DNA from: Paramacrobiotus richtersi
Lineage: Eukaryota; Tardigrada; Eutardigrada; Parachela; Macrobiotidae
Assembly (NCBI GenBank): GCA_034698045.1
Contig: JAQGAU010000886.1
Location: 1-22,931 of the forward strand
Reading direction: 5' to 3'
DNA length: 22,931 nucleotides
The notes under the pieces were generated by a model. The model worked only from the letters and a program-made list of their open reading frames with translations, had not been told where the DNA came from and searched no databases. Positions 21,124 through 22,931 of the stretch are shown one piece after another. The translations under genes were made by a program, and so were the position numbers. Position 1 is the stretch's first letter. Each line of letters opens with the position of its first letter.

Positions 21124-22067
21124 AGAACAACCATAAATGCTTACCTAGCATGGACGTACCTATTGTTCTTTGCAGTACATACCTTTCTAGACGCATCTTT
21201 TTCGCTGTAACGTTATCCGCAACGTTTCCACTTTAAAATCGTAAAAACCGCCTCACTGCATTTTTCGTACTTCTTGAAAAAATACTCTGTAACTACTAAC
21301 CACCTCGACAAAAATGTCGAAACGAAGAATGTAATGTAAAAGGTTAAGATCATGATCTGGAATCAAGCTAGGATAATTAATGGTGCGTATCCAGTGCGCG
21401 GGAGCTTAAATCATACGCAGGCATAAATGCAGGTGTTATTAAAAGCCATGTGGACTTCCTTTCTATTATTTTGGTGCAAAAATCATGGTTATTTTTAATC
21501 ATTTACCGGCATGCATCGTTAAGCTCGCGGCATGCATGACTTAATATGACTTACGAGTTACGGACATTTACGGACACGAAAACTCAAATCGGGGGATACA
21601 TATACATGTACTATAAACAAGCTGCCTATAGCCCATAAATATAAGGAGGACTGCGTAAAAAAAATTAAAGACTGACCAATCAAGACTGATAAATGGTGAG
21701 TTAAACGTTTCCTGGTACAAAAAAACGTGGACAGGCCATGCCGTCTCGTTGCACAGTCACAGCCACAGTGCACAGAGTTAAGCATACATTGTATACGAGA
21801 ATCAACCCCAAGGGGCCCAACTGCTCCCCAGCCGTCAATACTATTTTTCAATATTCAATTAGGTGTCCAAAAAAAAGTTTAGGAATTTTCTGAATTTTGG
21901 GCCCAAAAAAGTTCCATTTTTAGCTGATTGTGACAGAAATCGGCACGTTTATGGGCATAAATACTCGTTTATGACCAATATAACAAAAGTCGGCGAAAAA
22001 CGTTGCACTGATTTCAACCCAATAAGAAACATGCAGTATAAGTTGGCAACATGGCTTCCTGTACCGC
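21124..22067. other. Region without a supported gene
   Basis: The block TTAGGTGTCCAAAAAAAAGT near 21859 resembles a mariner-type terminal sequence, but no inverted partner is visible. Open frames here (21558-21851 -, 21863-22141 +) lack support. Confidence 0.25.
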
Positions 22068-22931
22068 TTATAAGTAGTCAGCCGCAAGAGCCTGTAGGAG
22101 GTTTTGGCAGCTTTGAACTTTTTCACATTTTGGCTCGTTGATGGAGTATTTTACTTGAGTATAATAGTTGATCCACTCTGTTCCTGCTGGAAAAGGCGAC
22201 GCGGCACAGTCGATCGGATGGTACAAATCTTCTTTTCTGTAAGCAGCATTTCCATAACCGCCTTGTATCGCATACAACTCGGACAGATCCGCTTTTATTT
22301 CCAGATGTTTGCTATTCGTCCACCACGATCGGAACCAGGCAAACTCGCAGCTGCAGTGGAGTTTGTACAGATATGTTTGCATACGTTGGTCGAACTTCCC
22401 GTATTCCGATTTGGAACTGGAACTGTTCCACAAAGCTTCCAATGACAGTATCCGTAGATCTGGAAGGTTGTTGAATGTGCCTCTTCCCAGCGTTTTGATA
22501 GTGGACTCATGAAAGACGATTACCCTTAGCTTTCCAGAATAAGCAAAATCCTGTTGAACGATCGCCAAATCGTGGCAGTCGGACAGTTGAAACTCTAGCA
22601 AATTGGAAAAGTTGGTCTGCCTGAGCCATCCAGTGGTTCGATCGCTGGCGCAGTGAAAGAGGTGGACTAATAAGACCTGCCGTCTAATGGGAGTGAACGT
22701 AACACGCGAAAACCTGCTTTGATTCCTTACTTCGAGGAATATGGATACGGGCCGTAATTCGCCCTGCGTCATAGCTAACGACATTTGCTCAAGTAATGTA
22801 ATATTCGCATCCGAAGTGCAGCGAATCTGGAAGTCTTTTCTGGAACTGTCGACTCCACATAAATCCGAAATAGATTCAGTAGGAGTGCAGTAGTCATTAT
22901 ACTGTAAACGGCATTTGTCATAGCTCATTGG
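22068..22931 (-). CDS. Leucine-rich-repeat ectodomain protein with LRRCT cap, 5' partial
   Basis: The minus frame is open from the window edge to TAA at 22068 (at least 287 codons). Numbering from the ATG at 22928: an N-terminal Cys cluster (C6, C14, C24, C37) suggests an LRRNT-like cap. At least two to three LRRs occupy about 105-168 (NLLEFQLSDCHDL, LRVIVFHESTIKTL, FNNLPDLRILSLE). A C-terminal cap follows at about 187-268, starting LHCSCEFAWFRSWW and including C192, C194, C241 and C268. It ends with a short tail and no membrane anchor or GPI signal. No signal peptide is visible, so the true start is probably outside the window. It is likely secreted or extracellular. Whether it is spliced to more exons downstream is open. 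Confidence 0.75.
   Translation of the reverse strand, partial: PMSYDKCRLQYNDYCTPTESISDLCGVDSSRKDFQIRCTSDANITLLEQMSLAMTQGELRPVSIFLEVRNQSRFSRVTFTPIRRQVLLVHLFHCASDRTTGWLRQTNFSNLLEFQLSDCHDLAIVQQDFAYSGKLRVIVFHESTIKTLGRGTFNNLPDLRILSLEALWNSSSSKSEYGKFDQRMQTYLYKLHCSCEFAWFRSWWTNSKHLEIKADLSELYAIQGGYGNAAYRKEDLYHPIDCAASPFPAGTEWINYYTQVKYSINEPKCEKVQSCQNLLQALAADYL

Noticed and set aside
21859-22020. Mariner-like terminal sequence TTAGGTGTCCAAAAAAAAGT
   Set aside because: No inverted partner or transposase seen in the window; too weak to call.
1-22931. Search for tRNA/rRNA genes, CRISPR arrays, bacterial operon features and viral genes
   Set aside because: No paired tRNA A/B boxes with a cloverleaf, no rRNA-like blocks and no spaced CRISPR repeats were seen; introns and gene types indicate a eukaryotic nuclear genome.

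Overview
The window reads as nuclear DNA of a small invertebrate animal. Genes are split by short GT-AG introns (87 to about 630 bp) and intergenic DNA is AT-rich, with microsatellites and several non-autonomous mobile elements. Gene content is a divergent class A GPCR, a type-2 3-hydroxyacyl-CoA dehydrogenase-like SDR, an SLC16-type monocarboxylate transporter and an LRR ectodomain protein. It fits an ecdysozoan; a tardigrade is my best guess, but the sequence alone does not prove it.

Layout. 1-450 is a degenerate ~90 bp minisatellite. 1081-1868 holds 18 TAATTA hexamers. 2009-2081 is a 73-bp palindrome with perfect arms. 3476-3535 is a TATTG microsatellite. 4134-5400 (+) is a two-exon GPCR. 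5401-8120 has no gene I can support. 8121-8907 is a foldback-type element with long inverted arms. 9714-11137 (+) is a four-exon SDR gene preceded by a cluster of GATA sites. 12119-15592 (-) is a seven-exon SLC16-like transporter, tail-to-tail with the SDR. 17142-17556 (+) is a possible small two-exon membrane protein. 17611-20251 (-) is a probable four-exon multi-pass membrane protein. 20710-21049 (-) is a Cys-rich candidate exon. 22068-22931 (-) is an LRR protein that runs off the window.

Main discovery candidate. In the 17611-20251 minus-strand gene, a 1084-bp element (17875-18958, 9-bp target duplication, long TIRs) sits inside what was a continuous exon. Unspliced, the reading frame stops inside the TIR. 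If a GT already present in the host exon is used as donor and the TTTTAG in the element's TIR as acceptor, exactly 8 exonic nucleotides are exchanged for 8 others. The frame and protein length are kept, and only three residues change (G-T-S to D-P-A). This is what a newly born, transposon-derived spliceosomal intron would look like. The element also carries a nested 453-bp TA-flanked MITE.

The genes do not form an obvious pathway. The SDR (fatty-acyl/steroid oxidation) and the monocarboxylate carrier are both metabolic, but their adjacency may be chance. All exon models were worked out by eye from frame, phase and splice consensus, without transcript evidence.
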